A stretch of 64,000 bases of DNA, taken from the NCBI GenBank assembly GCA_003513765.1, contig DONT01000002.1:186215-250214 (forward strand), given 5' to 3'. Source of the DNA: Jeotgalicoccus sp. (lineage in GTDB: Bacteria > Bacillota > Bacilli > Staphylococcales > Salinicoccaceae). The notes beneath the pieces are model-generated. The model ran no database searches. It was not told the origin of the DNA and saw nothing but the letters and a program-made list of their open reading frames with translations. The translations under genes were made by a program, and so were the position numbers. Below are positions 55,978 through 64,000 of the stretch, piece by piece (position 1 is the first letter of the stretch; each line of letters begins with the position of its first letter).

Positions 55978-57849
55978 GTGCAAAGGACAAGCAGGTATAA
56001 AAAGAAAGAGTCATTAATTAAAAAGATAAACCGGTTTTTCACTATGGAGGAGACTAAAGGGAACATTATCGGTAAAGCACCTCCAGTTCCGGTGAAAGAA
56101 ATTTTCAGCCGATTTTGGCCATATACTAAAAACTACCGCAAATGGATATTTGTCGGGCTGATCTTTATAGCCTTACAGCCTATGGCTTTGGCAGGTACAG
56201 TATGGCTGCTTCAAATATTTATAGACAACGTACTCGATGCGAGAAATCTAAGTCCGCTGTACTGGATTGTACTTCTGTATTTTGGATTCAGTCTTGCCGC
56301 TGGAATATTTTCATTCAGCGGAACATTCACGACAAACTGGGCAGGTCAAAAATTCATTCTCGCTCTTAGAAAACATTTATATGAACACTTACAGAGTTTA
56401 TCACTTCACTTTTTTGAAGGGCGCAAACTCGGAGATATTATTGCGAGACTGACAAGTGACATTGCTTCGATTGAAAGACTGATTGTCACAGGAGCAACTT
56501 CTGCTTTGTCATATGTATTCCAGCTTCTCGTTTTTATTGGCATGTTATTTTTTATGGAATGGAAGCTCGCACTGACATCGATGATTGTAGTCCCATTGTT
56601 TTACATTATTACGAGATATTTTTCAGTCCGTATGAAAATGGCTTCCCGTGAACGTTCAAGGCGTATGGGCGCGATAAATTCTCTGACAGAAGAGAGTTTT
56701 TCAAATATTTCGCTGATGCAGGCATTTAATCAGGAAGAAAATGAATCGAAAAAATTTCATAACCAGAACCTGGCTGCATTTACCGCAAAAATGTATAAAG
56801 TACGGTTAAAATCAACATTTACTCCCGTAGTGTCTTTAATTGAAACAATGGGAACTCTTATTGTTATGATATTCGGTGCCTTTCTTCTTATGCAGGGAGA
56901 GGTAACGATTGGTATTCTCGTAGCATTCTTAACACTGCTTAGAAGACTGTACAGCCCGGTGCGCGGTCTCAGCCGTCTCCTGAACACAATTTATTCGGCG
57001 TCGGCAAGTGCTGAACGTGTAATTGAATTTATGGAACAAAAACCGGCAGTCAGTTCTGATTCCAGTATTAAAATCGAGAAAGATGAACCAGGAATTATAT
57101 TTGAGAATGTGTCATTTGCGTATCCGCATAAAAAAAACAATGTGTTATCGAATATCTCTTTCATTGTAGATTCTGGAGAGACAGTCGCACTGGTAGGCGC
57201 GAGTGGAGTGGGGAAATCAACAATTCTTAAAATGCTTCTGCGATTTTATGAACCGACCGAAGGTAAAATTTACCTTAATAATTACGCGGTTGATGAAGTA
57301 GATCTGCAGTCACTGCGTGAAAGAATTTCAGTCGTATTTCAGGAAGCGCTGATATTTGACGGTTCTGTCCGGGAAAATATTTCCTACGGTAAACCGGATG
57401 CAACAGATGAAGAAATTATAAATGCAGCGAAAAAAGCAGAGGCACATGAATTTATCGAGAAAATGTCTGAGGGTTACGATACGAACGTTGGTCAGAAGGG
57501 CCGGAATCTTTCAGGAGGCCAGCAGCAGAGACTTGCGATTGCGAGAGCAATTATAAAGGATACCTCGGTATTGATTCTGGATGAACCGGCAGACGGTCTG
57601 GATGGTTCTACGGAAAAGCGCGTGATGAAAGATTTGATGAGAGATACAGCGACGCTGATTATTACTCATAATTTAAAAACAGCGCGTGAAGCAGATAAAA
57701 TTCTTTATATTTATGAAGGAGAAATCAATGAAATCGGTACGCACGACGAGCTAATGGCTTTAAATGGAAATTATAAAAAATTATATAACGATCAGCAGGG
57801 TGAAGACAGTCATGAGGATGTAATGATACCGAGGCTGGCTGTTAAATAA
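55978..57849 (+). CDS. ABC exporter (fused permease-ATPase)
   Basis: 623 residues, GTG start at 55978 after AAAGGGTG. The basic N-terminus is followed by six hydrophobic segments (about 55-330) and a nucleotide-binding domain: Walker A GASGVGKSTILKMLL near 408, Q-loop VVFQEALIF, signature NLSGGQQQRLAIARA near 510 and Walker B LILDEPADGLD. All ATPase residues are intact, so it should be a working homodimer. No C39 peptidase domain is present, so any leader cut would need another protease. It lies between the peptide and kinase genes. Confidence 0.85.
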   Translation: MQRTSRYKKKESLIKKINRFFTMEETKGNIIGKAPPVPVKEIFSRFWPYTKNYRKWIFVGLIFIALQPMALAGTVWLLQIFIDNVLDARNLSPLYWIVLLYFGFSLAAGIFSFSGTFTTNWAGQKFILALRKHLYEHLQSLSLHFFEGRKLGDIIARLTSDIASIERLIVTGATSALSYVFQLLVFIGMLFFMEWKLALTSMIVVPLFYIITRYFSVRMKMASRERSRRMGAINSLTEESFSNISLMQAFNQEENESKKFHNQNLAAFTAKMYKVRLKSTFTPVVSLIETMGTLIVMIFGAFLLMQGEVTIGILVAFLTLLRRLYSPVRGLSRLLNTIYSASASAERVIEFMEQKPAVSSDSSIKIEKDEPGIIFENVSFAYPHKKNNVLSNISFIVDSGETVALVGASGVGKSTILKMLLRFYEPTEGKIYLNNYAVDEVDLQSLRERISVVFQEALIFDGSVRENISYGKPDATDEEIINAAKKAEAHEFIEKMSEGYDTNVGQKGRNLSGGQQQRLAIARAIIKDTSVLILDEPADGLDGSTEKRVMKDLMRDTATLIITHNLKTAREADKILYIYEGEINEIGTHDELMALNGNYKKLYNDQQGEDSHEDVMIPRLAVK

Positions 57850-57865
57850 TACAGGGGGTAAAATA

Positions 57866-58711
57866 ATGAAGACTGAAGAAGAAACATTAATAGAGCCGCT
57901 GAAAAAAGGCGAGACTCTTGTTGCAGATTATAAAGTTGTAACTCATATGAGACGTGGAAAAGATTGTGATTTGTACCATTTGTGGAGTGAGGAGAGAATG
58001 TGCAGTACCATTGGGAAAACTGTGCAGCCAAATGTCTTATCTAAAGAAAAAGCTGTGGATAGACTGATTCGTGAAGGTGAACTGATTACAAGCTTATCTC
58101 ATCCTAATTTAATCAGAGGGTATGAACTTCTTTTGGAACCTGAACCTGTTATTATTCAGGAAACTCTGACCGGTGAAACTATATCCCATCTGGTACGGCA
58201 GGTATATAAAAAAGAAGAAGAACTGCCGTTAATACAAATTGCGCACTTCGGTAAGCAAATCGCATCGGTCGTAAATTATCTGCACCGAAATAACATACTT
58301 CATCTGGATATTAAGCCGTCGAATATTATTTCACAGCCGCCTTTGGCCAAATTATTTGATCTCAATCTTGCAGCGACACCTGGAAGTGTCAAAAAAGGTA
58401 CGGGGACGAGACCTTACATGTCTCCTGAACAGGCTTTGGGAGAACCGTTAACTTCTGCAGCAGATGTATGGGGCATCGGAGTAGTGCTATTTTTTATGAT
58501 GACCGGTGAACGGCCTTTCAAAAGCTTTGATGATCGTTATGAACAGCTGGAACGGAACGCAGTACCGGTATCCAGTCTCAGACAGACTGAAGGATGCAAT
58601 CAGCTTGCTGTTATGATTGATCGTTGTCTCGATCCGGCTGCGGAAAACCGTCCGGGGGCGGATGAAGTATTTAAAATCTGTGAAGATTATATTGCTCAGC
58701 AGTCGCAATAA
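57866..58711 (+). CDS. Hanks-type Ser/Thr protein kinase
   Basis: 281 residues, one kinase domain with no membrane segment. The ATP Lys is in IGKTVQ near 51, the alphaC Glu in LIREGELITSLSHPN near 72, the catalytic loop is HLDIKPSN near 152, the metal motif FDLNLA replaces DFG with DLN near 170, and SPEQALG stands in for APE. The Gly-rich loop (MRRGKDCDLY) is degenerate. It looks active but unusual. It follows the exporter by 16 bp and a terminator ends the unit; no phosphatase or PASTA domain is present, unlike the PrkC housekeeping kinase. Confidence 0.85.
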   Translation: MKTEEETLIEPLKKGETLVADYKVVTHMRRGKDCDLYHLWSEERMCSTIGKTVQPNVLSKEKAVDRLIREGELITSLSHPNLIRGYELLLEPEPVIIQETLTGETISHLVRQVYKKEEELPLIQIAHFGKQIASVVNYLHRNNILHLDIKPSNIISQPPLAKLFDLNLAATPGSVKKGTGTRPYMSPEQALGEPLTSAADVWGIGVVLFFMMTGERPFKSFDDRYEQLERNAVPVSSLRQTEGCNQLAVMIDRCLDPAAENRPGADEVFKICEDYIAQQSQ

Positions 58712-58718
58712 ATGATTC

Positions 58719-58751
58719 AAACTCTCTGACCGTCGTTCAGAGAGTTTTTTA
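58719..58751 (+). terminator. Terminator after the kinase gene
   Basis: AACTCTCTGA, loop, TCAGAGAGTT, six Ts. Confidence 0.93.
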
Positions 58752-58784
58752 TTGTATAATACAACTAAAAGGAGCGGATATAAT

Positions 58785-59084
58785 ATGGCAAAGCTGATTC
58801 ATACTGACAATGAACTTATTAAAAAAGATAAATCAATTAAGAAGATATTTGGCAGTGAGCGGTCGAATATCGTTAATATTCAGCTTAAAACAGGTGAAGG
58901 GATTCCTGAGCATGATTCTAAAGATCCGATTTTTATAATCGTCAGAAGCGGGACCGTTAAGTTTATATGTTCTGATGAGGAATATACTCTTCAAAACAGC
59001 GATATTCTGTTTATGGAAGCAGAGGAGCTGCACAGTGTTGAGGCGGTAACTGATACTGACTTTTTAGTAGTATTTTTAAAATAG
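58785..59084 (+). CDS. Small cupin-domain protein
   Basis: 99 residues with a single cupin barrel (GEGIPEHDSKDPIFIIVRSG near 38; SDILFMEAEELHSVEAV near 76). Only one or two of the usual metal His residues are present (HD near 44, HS near 88). AAAGGAG lies 9 nt before the ATG at 58785 and TATAAT is at 58755-58760. Role unknown; the family includes sensors and small-molecule binders. Confidence 0.8.
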   Translation: MAKLIHTDNELIKKDKSIKKIFGSERSNIVNIQLKTGEGIPEHDSKDPIFIIVRSGTVKFICSDEEYTLQNSDILFMEAEELHSVEAVTDTDFLVVFLK

Positions 59085-59132
59085 ATCAGACTGGTTATAA
59101 TATTGTATTAGTAAGTAATATTAGGAGAGTTA

Positions 59133-59918
59133 ATGATGTACAGAGAAACAATCAAAACAATGAGTACCAGTGCAAGGAATAAGCTGAATTTTTATGAGGA
59201 TTCACACATGAAATTTTTTGTCTCGTCGATGCTCGCAGGGGCGTATATCGGTGTAGGCTGTATCGTATTATTTTTCATGGGCGGGCCGTTATTCGCGGTG
59301 GATTCTCCATTTGTTAACCTGATTACAGGTATAACATTCGGTGTTGCACTGGCAATCGTTATTTGGGCCGGATCGGATTTATTTACAGGCAATGTTATGA
59401 CATTTGCGTTCGGTGCACTGACTAAAACAATCACATGGAAGCAGACAACGGTTTTACTTATCTGGTGTTATATCGGGAATTTAGCCGGGGCACTGGCGTT
59501 TTCATGTTTTGTCTATTTAAGCGGGATTTTCCCGGAAATAAATATCGACAGCTACACGGTTTATACGGCTGCCGGGAAAATGAGTGACGGTTTTATCCCG
59601 CTTCTTTTCCAGGGGATTATGTGTAACTGGCTGGTGTGTCTGGCAGTCTGGACATCAACGCGTGCAGAGAATGAAATGGCAAAACTTGCACTGATTTTCG
59701 TCCTGATATTTGCATTCGTGGCAGTCGGCTTTGAACACAGTATTGCCAACATGGCAATTATGGCAATCGCTCTCTTGCACAGCAGTGTGGACACATTGAC
59801 AGTCGGCGGTTTTATCTACAATTTAATTCCGGTAACGATCGGTAATATTATCGGCGGCGGATTTTTCGTGGCATGTATTTACTATTATTTAAATGGCGAG
59901 TATAAAGAAAAGATTTAG
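59133..59918 (+). CDS. Formate/nitrite transporter family protein
   Basis: 261 residues, six membrane segments. FNT signatures are GAYIGVGCIVLFFMGG near 34, WAGSDLFTGNVMTFAFG near 83, WCYIGNLAGALAF near 113 and GFEHSIANM near 206. The channel moves formate, nitrite or hydrosulfide. Two ATGs (59133, 59136) follow AGGAGA. No formate or nitrite enzymes are next to it. Confidence 0.9.
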   Translation: MMYRETIKTMSTSARNKLNFYEDSHMKFFVSSMLAGAYIGVGCIVLFFMGGPLFAVDSPFVNLITGITFGVALAIVIWAGSDLFTGNVMTFAFGALTKTITWKQTTVLLIWCYIGNLAGALAFSCFVYLSGIFPEINIDSYTVYTAAGKMSDGFIPLLFQGIMCNWLVCLAVWTSTRAENEMAKLALIFVLIFAFVAVGFEHSIANMAIMAIALLHSSVDTLTVGGFIYNLIPVTIGNIIGGGFFVACIYYYLNGEYKEKI

Positions 59919-59968
59919 TGTATAGTTTACACAAAGACTTAAGTTAAAACAAAAGGGGAGCTGAAGTA

Positions 59969-60997
59969 ATGTTTAAAAGAGACGGCACGATTTCGTTTTT
60001 AACAAAGTTGTTATCAATTAACAGTCCGACAGGCTACACGAATAATGCGGTGAGTTTTTTACGGGAAACAATTGAAGATATCGGTTATGAAACGATGACG
60101 ACACCGAAGGGGAACCTGATTGTTCAGGTAGATGGTGAAAATGCTGAAGTCACGAGAGGACTAAGTGCCCACGTGGATACTTTAGGCCTGATGGTCCGTT
60201 CAATTAACTCGGACGGTACATTATCACTGACTAAACTCGGCGGTCCTTTAACACCGACACTTGACGGAGAATACTGTGATATTATTACGCGCGATGACAA
60301 AGTATATACGGGGACTATTTTGTCTAAATCACCATCGATTCACGTATTCAAAGACGCATCGACAAAAGAACGCGACATTGATAACCTGATTGTAAAACTC
60401 GATGAACGTGTGGAAAGTAAAGAAGACGTGGAGAATATCGGCATTCAGAACGGTGATATTGTCGCGTATGATCCGAAAGTAGTCATTACAGATTCAGGCT
60501 TTATAAAATCAAGATTCTTAGACGATAAAGCCTCAGTCGCTGTCCTTGTCAGCATTTTAAAAATGATGAAGCAGGAAGAAGTGACACCAGCAACGAATCT
60601 GAAATTTATCTTCTCAACGTATGAAGAAGTCGGTCACGGTGCTGCATGGATTCCGGAAGACATTACAGAACTCTTGGCTGTCGATATGGGATGTATCGGA
60701 CTCGATCTTGATTGTACAGAATACGATGTATCGATTTGTGCCAAAGACTCGTCAGGGCCGTATGACTACGATATGACGACGAAAATGATGAACTTTGCGA
60801 AAGACAAAGCACTGAACTACGCGGTGGATATCTATCCGATGTACGGCAGTGATGCATCAGCAGCAATGAGCGGCGGTGCGAACATTAGAGCAGCACTTAT
60901 CGGACCAGGAGTCGCAAGCAGTCATGGGATGGAACGTACGCATATCGATGCTTTGGAAAACACGTTTGAACTGATTTCGGAGTATATTCAAAACTAA
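59969..60997 (+). CDS. M42-family metallopeptidase
   Basis: 342 residues. Di-metal site markers are SAHVDTLGLMV near 64, FLDDKASVAVLV near 180 and STYEEVGHGAAW near 214 (catalytic Glu), followed by VDMGCIGLD, GPYDYDM and the late SSHGMERTH His motif. M42 enzymes are cytosolic aminopeptidases or related deblocking enzymes. AGGGGAG lies upstream. A terminator follows. Confidence 0.9.
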   Translation: MFKRDGTISFLTKLLSINSPTGYTNNAVSFLRETIEDIGYETMTTPKGNLIVQVDGENAEVTRGLSAHVDTLGLMVRSINSDGTLSLTKLGGPLTPTLDGEYCDIITRDDKVYTGTILSKSPSIHVFKDASTKERDIDNLIVKLDERVESKEDVENIGIQNGDIVAYDPKVVITDSGFIKSRFLDDKASVAVLVSILKMMKQEEVTPATNLKFIFSTYEEVGHGAAWIPEDITELLAVDMGCIGLDLDCTEYDVSICAKDSSGPYDYDMTTKMMNFAKDKALNYAVDIYPMYGSDASAAMSGGANIRAALIGPGVASSHGMERTHIDALENTFELISEYIQN

Positions 60998-61010
60998 CGA
61001 TATGATTTCA

Positions 61011-61045
61011 AGGACCATAATACTAAGTGTATTATGGTCTTTTTA
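61011..61045 (+). terminator. Terminator after the M42 peptidase
   Basis: GACCATAATAC, loop, GTATTATGGTC, Ts; an 11-bp perfect stem. Confidence 0.93.
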
Positions 61046-61337
61046 TAAGGTTATAAATAGATGAACTTCGTGAGATTTAAAGTGATGTGAATACTGTTGA
61101 AGATATCGACTTAACTGGAAAAAATTTTGTATGAAGCGGTGGTCGATGACGAGAATCAGATATTTGATTGCAGTAAGGTAGTGATACTGAATACGGACCC
61201 GGGAAGATTAATACCTTATAACTCCGTAATCAAACACAGTACTTTATGCAATAATTTTCAATGAGCAGTTCCGTTGAGTTTTAATTAGCAGTCATTTAAC
61301 ATAAATAATAGATAGAACACTTCTAGGAGGATATATT
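61046..61337. other. Gap before the SDR gene, no clear gene
   Basis: About 290 bp. A 48-codon open frame (61118-61264) has codon-like composition but no start codon, and a stop lies directly before it. It may be a gene relic. AT-rich DNA and the ribosome site of the next gene fill the rest. Confidence 0.5.
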
Positions 61338-62114
61338 TTGACTAATTTATATGAAAATAAAGTTGTTTTAATTACGGGTGCAGCAGGCGGTATTGGACTT
61401 GCTTCTGCGAAGAAGTTTGCTGAAGAAGGTGCTAAATTAGCTTTAGTTGATTTAAGTGCTGAAGCAGTTGAAACAGCTGCTAAAGAAATTAAAGATACAG
61501 AGATTATCACGTTTGGAGCAAATGTAACTGAAGAAAGTGAAGTTGAAAAATTTGTTCAAGCAACAAAAGAACATTATGGACAAATTGATGTATTTTTAAA
61601 TAATGCCGGTGTAAATGGTAAAACGGAAGAGCTTGTTGATATTACTAAAGAAAATATTGAATCTGTATTTGCAGTAAACGTTTTCGGTGTATTTTATGGT
61701 TTAAAACATGTCTTGGCAGTAATGAAAGAACAAAAAAGCGGTTCAGTTATCAATATGGGATCTATTGGCAGCTGGATAGGTTCACCATCGATGAGTCCAT
61801 ATGTTGCATCTAAACATGCTGTTGTCGGTATTACTAAATCAGCAGCTCTTGAAGCAGCAGAATACGGGGTGCGAGTAAATGCAATCTCTCCACATGCTGT
61901 AGAAACAGAAATGATGAGAAGAATTGAAGCGAACAGAAACCCTGAGGAAGCAGCAGCTTCGAAACAAGCAGTCATTGACGGCATTCCATTATCCAGATAC
62001 GCACAGCCTGAAGAAATTGCTGATTTAGTTATCTTTATTGGTTCAGATAAAGCGTCATTCATTACAGGTACTTATCAAAGAATTGACGGCGGTGCATCAG
62101 CACTATCTTCATAA
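61338..62114 (+). CDS. Short-chain dehydrogenase/reductase
   Basis: 258 residues, classical SDR. The cofactor motif GAAGGIGLASAKKF is at about 14-27, NNAG near 90, the catalytic Ser near 143 and the YVASK segment near 156, with the C-terminal GTYQRIDGGASAL. The substrate cannot be told; glucose or acetoin-type relatives share this shape. The start is TTG, fixed by AGGAGG 7 nt upstream. Codons are more AT-rich than in neighbouring genes. Confidence 0.88.
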   Translation: MTNLYENKVVLITGAAGGIGLASAKKFAEEGAKLALVDLSAEAVETAAKEIKDTEIITFGANVTEESEVEKFVQATKEHYGQIDVFLNNAGVNGKTEELVDITKENIESVFAVNVFGVFYGLKHVLAVMKEQKSGSVINMGSIGSWIGSPSMSPYVASKHAVVGITKSAALEAAEYGVRVNAISPHAVETEMMRRIEANRNPEEAAASKQAVIDGIPLSRYAQPEEIADLVIFIGSDKASFITGTYQRIDGGASALSS

Positions 62115-62181
62115 ACATTAATAAAAAAATGGAATTTAATTATTCCGTTCTTTTCTGTGAAAATTTAATCTTAAGTATAGA

Positions 62182-62219
62182 AAAACCCGTCTCATATAGA
62201 TTATGAGACGGGTTTTTAA
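62182..62219. terminator. Bidirectional terminator
   Basis: AAAACCCGTCTCAT and ATGAGACGGGTTTT around a short loop; it serves the SDR gene and the convergent tRNA-Ala. Confidence 0.93.
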
Positions 62220-62225
62220 ATTAAG

Positions 62226-62298
62226 TGGAGCCAAGGGGGCTCGAACCCCTGACCTTTGCACTGCCAGCGCAACGCTCTCCCAGCTGAGCTATGGCCCC
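62226..62298 (-). tRNA. tRNA-Ala (GGC)
   Basis: Minus strand GGGGCCATAGCTCAGCTGGG and onward: 7-bp acceptor stem (GGGGCCA with TGGCTCC, one G-U), D-arm AGCTCAG-type, anticodon loop CTGGCAG (anticodon GGC) on the stem TTGCG/TGCAA, and T-arm GGTTCGAGCC. The discriminator is A and CCA is not encoded. Confidence 0.95.
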
Positions 62299-62408
62299 GT
62301 ATTATTATTCTCATTGTAGAACATTCTTTGTCTTTACTCAATAGCAGTAAGATTTTAAATACTGTATTCTAATATAAGAAGCTATATTTAAGATCAGGAG
62401 GTGCATCG

Positions 62409-64000
62409 ATGATTACAGGGGAACGTACGACGATTGGAATTTTAGCCCACGTAGACGCAGGAAAAACAACGTTGACCGAAGCACTGCTTTATCATGCAGG
62501 CGTGCTTTCAAAACGGGGACGGGTCGATCACGGCGATACATATTTTGATTTCGAGTCGATTGAAAGACAGAGAGGCATTACTGTTTCTTCAAAACAGGCA
62601 GACTTTGAAATTGATGACCGTAAATTCACTTTAATCGATACACCAGGACATGCTGATTTGTCTGCAGAAATGGAACGGTCACTGCAGATTCTGGATCTGG
62701 CAATTATAGTTGTCAGTGCGGTAGACGGGGTACAGTCGCATACCGCCACCATTTTTCAGCTGCTGGAAAAATACGATGTGCCGGCGCTTATTTATATTAA
62801 TAAAAATGACCGGCCAAATGTCGATAAAAATAAAACTATGGACAGCCTGCAGGAGCTGGATGAACGCTGTGCATTATTTTCAGAAGCGGATTCAGAGTTA
62901 AGCGAATCATTTATCGAACAGCTGGCGATGCTGGACGAAGAGCTGCTGAATATATTTATGGAAGGGGCGGAAGATCAGTCATTCTGGTTAGCTGCTGCTA
63001 AAAAAGCATTGATGAACAGAACGGTATTTCCATGTGTCTGGGGTTCAGCACTAAACGGTGAAGGTATTGGTGAAGTCATTAATATAATGGAAAATTTAAC
63101 AGAACCAAAAGAATATATAGAAGCAGCCGGTGCACGAGTATATAAAATTATGCACAACGACAAAGGACAGAGACTGACATTATTTAAAGTATTAGGGGGC
63201 ACTTTGAAAGTTAAAGATACTGTTTATTACAAGGGTGCGGATGGTGAAAAAATTAACCAGTTGATGCGTTTAAACGGTGGAAAGTTTGAATCGGTTAACG
63301 AGGTGCGGGCGGGTGATATCTGTACAGCAATCGGTATACAGAATGCCGGATTAGGCGATATTATCACTTTATCGGAAGCGGATATTAAACTGTTTCCTGT
63401 TTCAAAAGTACCGGAACTGCAGCCGGTGATGGAAGCATCAATTATTTTGCCGAAAGATACAGATGTATTTACGGCAATGAAAACACTCAAGCAGCTTGAA
63501 GCGGAAGAACCGGAAATTGCTCTCAGAACTTCTGAAACGACCGGGGCTATTCATATGCGCGTGATGGGAACAATTCATATGGAAGTGCTGACAGAATCTA
63601 TTCGTGACAAATACGGGCTGAATATTAAATTCGGACGGCCGGTGATTTTATATCGTGAAACGATTCAGGAAAGTATTGTCGGATACGGTCACTTTGAACC
63701 GCTTGGCCATTATGCCGAAGTCCAGCTGTGTCTCGAACCGGGTTCACCGGGACAAGGAATTATCATAAAAAACAAAGCGGATACTGATGGTTTAAAAATA
63801 CAGTTTCAAAAATTGATTATGAGCCATATTAAAGAAAAAGAACATTTAGGCGTGCTGACAGGCGCACCGCTGACAGATGTCACGATTACTTTAATGGCTG
63901 CAAAAACCGCGTTAAGAGAAACACAGGGCGGAGATTTGCGGCAGGCAACATACCGGGCCGTCAGACAGGGATTAATGAAAACAGAATCCGTGCTGCTTGA
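62409..64000 (+). CDS. Tet(M)-like ribosomal-protection GTPase (3' part beyond window)
   Basis: First 530 residues. EF-G-like GTPase: G1 AHVDAGKTTLTEALL at about 13-27, G2 ERQRGIT near 57, G3 DTPGH near 79, G4 NKND near 132. Domain II and III regions follow, with a long helical segment between. It is nearer to the Tet(M)/Tet(O) family than to EF-G, yet clearly distant from acquired tet genes. AGGAGG precedes the ATG. Host-type codon use and no adjacent mobile element suggest a resident paralogue; drug resistance is not implied. Confidence 0.8.
   Translation, partial: MITGERTTIGILAHVDAGKTTLTEALLYHAGVLSKRGRVDHGDTYFDFESIERQRGITVSSKQADFEIDDRKFTLIDTPGHADLSAEMERSLQILDLAIIVVSAVDGVQSHTATIFQLLEKYDVPALIYINKNDRPNVDKNKTMDSLQELDERCALFSEADSELSESFIEQLAMLDEELLNIFMEGAEDQSFWLAAAKKALMNRTVFPCVWGSALNGEGIGEVINIMENLTEPKEYIEAAGARVYKIMHNDKGQRLTLFKVLGGTLKVKDTVYYKGADGEKINQLMRLNGGKFESVNEVRAGDICTAIGIQNAGLGDIITLSEADIKLFPVSKVPELQPVMEASIILPKDTDVFTAMKTLKQLEAEEPEIALRTSETTGAIHMRVMGTIHMEVLTESIRDKYGLNIKFGRPVILYRETIQESIVGYGHFEPLGHYAEVQLCLEPGSPGQGIIIKNKADTDGLKIQFQKLIMSHIKEKEHLGVLTGAPLTDVTITLMAAKTALRETQGGDLRQATYRAVRQGLMKTESVLL

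Noticed and set aside
53856..58711. GMC oxidoreductase as a modifying enzyme of the Ser-rich peptide cassette
   Set aside because: A terminator and about 110 bp with no shared promoter separate them, and the GMC gene is paired with a Tat subunit of its own.
61118..61264. 48-codon open frame before the SDR gene
   Set aside because: No start codon, a stop directly upstream and no recognised motif; noted only as a possible relic.
1..64000. parS site for the ParB gene in this window
   Set aside because: Looked for TGTTTCACGTGAAACA-like palindromes; only unrelated CACGTG cores inside genes were seen.

Overview
The window is the replication-origin end of a low-to-mid GC Firmicute chromosome, most likely from Staphylococcaceae. 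The gene order gyrB-recF-yaaA-dnaN-dnaA-oriC-rpmH-rnpA-jag-mnmE-mnmG-rsmG-noc-parB-ychF-rpsF-ssb-rpsR is the staphylococcal or bacillar origin layout. A Tat-dependent GMC oxidoreductase pair and several gene neighbourhoods unlike S. aureus suggest a relative such as Jeotgalicoccus or Salinicoccus rather than Staphylococcus itself. That genus guess is inference.

Layout: 1-5339 (minus strand) holds gyrB (cut by the window edge), recF, yaaA, dnaN and dnaA. oriC is bipartite, with DnaA boxes on both sides of dnaA. From 5776 to 16360 (plus strand) run ribosome, RNaseP, tRNA-modification and chromosome-segregation genes, a mechanosensitive channel, ychF, rpsF and ssb. The usual rpsF-ssb-rpsR operon is split by a terminator and a molybdate-type transport cluster (two ModA-like lipoproteins and ModB, 16588-19060), and rpsR has its own promoter.

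A 12.3-kb phage-inducible chromosomal island (PICI/SaPI-like) sits in the 3' end of rpsR (19665-32017), bounded by a 17-bp direct repeat. It has an integrase, divergent Stl-like and Cro-like regulators with TGTCCGTTA operators, an AlpA-type factor, a replication initiator with five 22-bp iterons, a primase-helicase, a small terminase and a truncated phage head-closure protein. Its cargo is an HNH-like protein, an orphan YolD, an acetyltransferase and a DUF4352 lipoprotein. A LexA-type box lies in the divergent promoter of the HNH-like and yolD genes.

Right of the island come two general-stress proteins, and between them a compact candidate quorum-sensing cassette: an HTH-TPR regulator (RRNPP-like), a 43-residue secreted peptide and a translationally coupled YfbU-family protein (33042-34686). 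Then follow guaB-guaA, nhaC, a YjiH-like membrane protein, purC, topB and two paralogous secreted proteins. An SAM-riboswitch-led sulfur operon follows (metY fused to a CoA-binding domain, ssuA, ssuC, ssuB, acetyl-CoA synthetase), then the Tat/GMC oxidoreductase pair.

At 55771-58711 is a second candidate novel system: a 34-residue peptide with 15 serines, an attenuator-like hairpin, an ABC exporter and a Hanks-type Ser/Thr kinase with unusual motifs, closed by a terminator. The window ends with a cupin, a formate/nitrite transporter, an M42 peptidase, an SDR oxidoreductase, tRNA-Ala(GGC) and a truncated Tet(M)-like GTPase.
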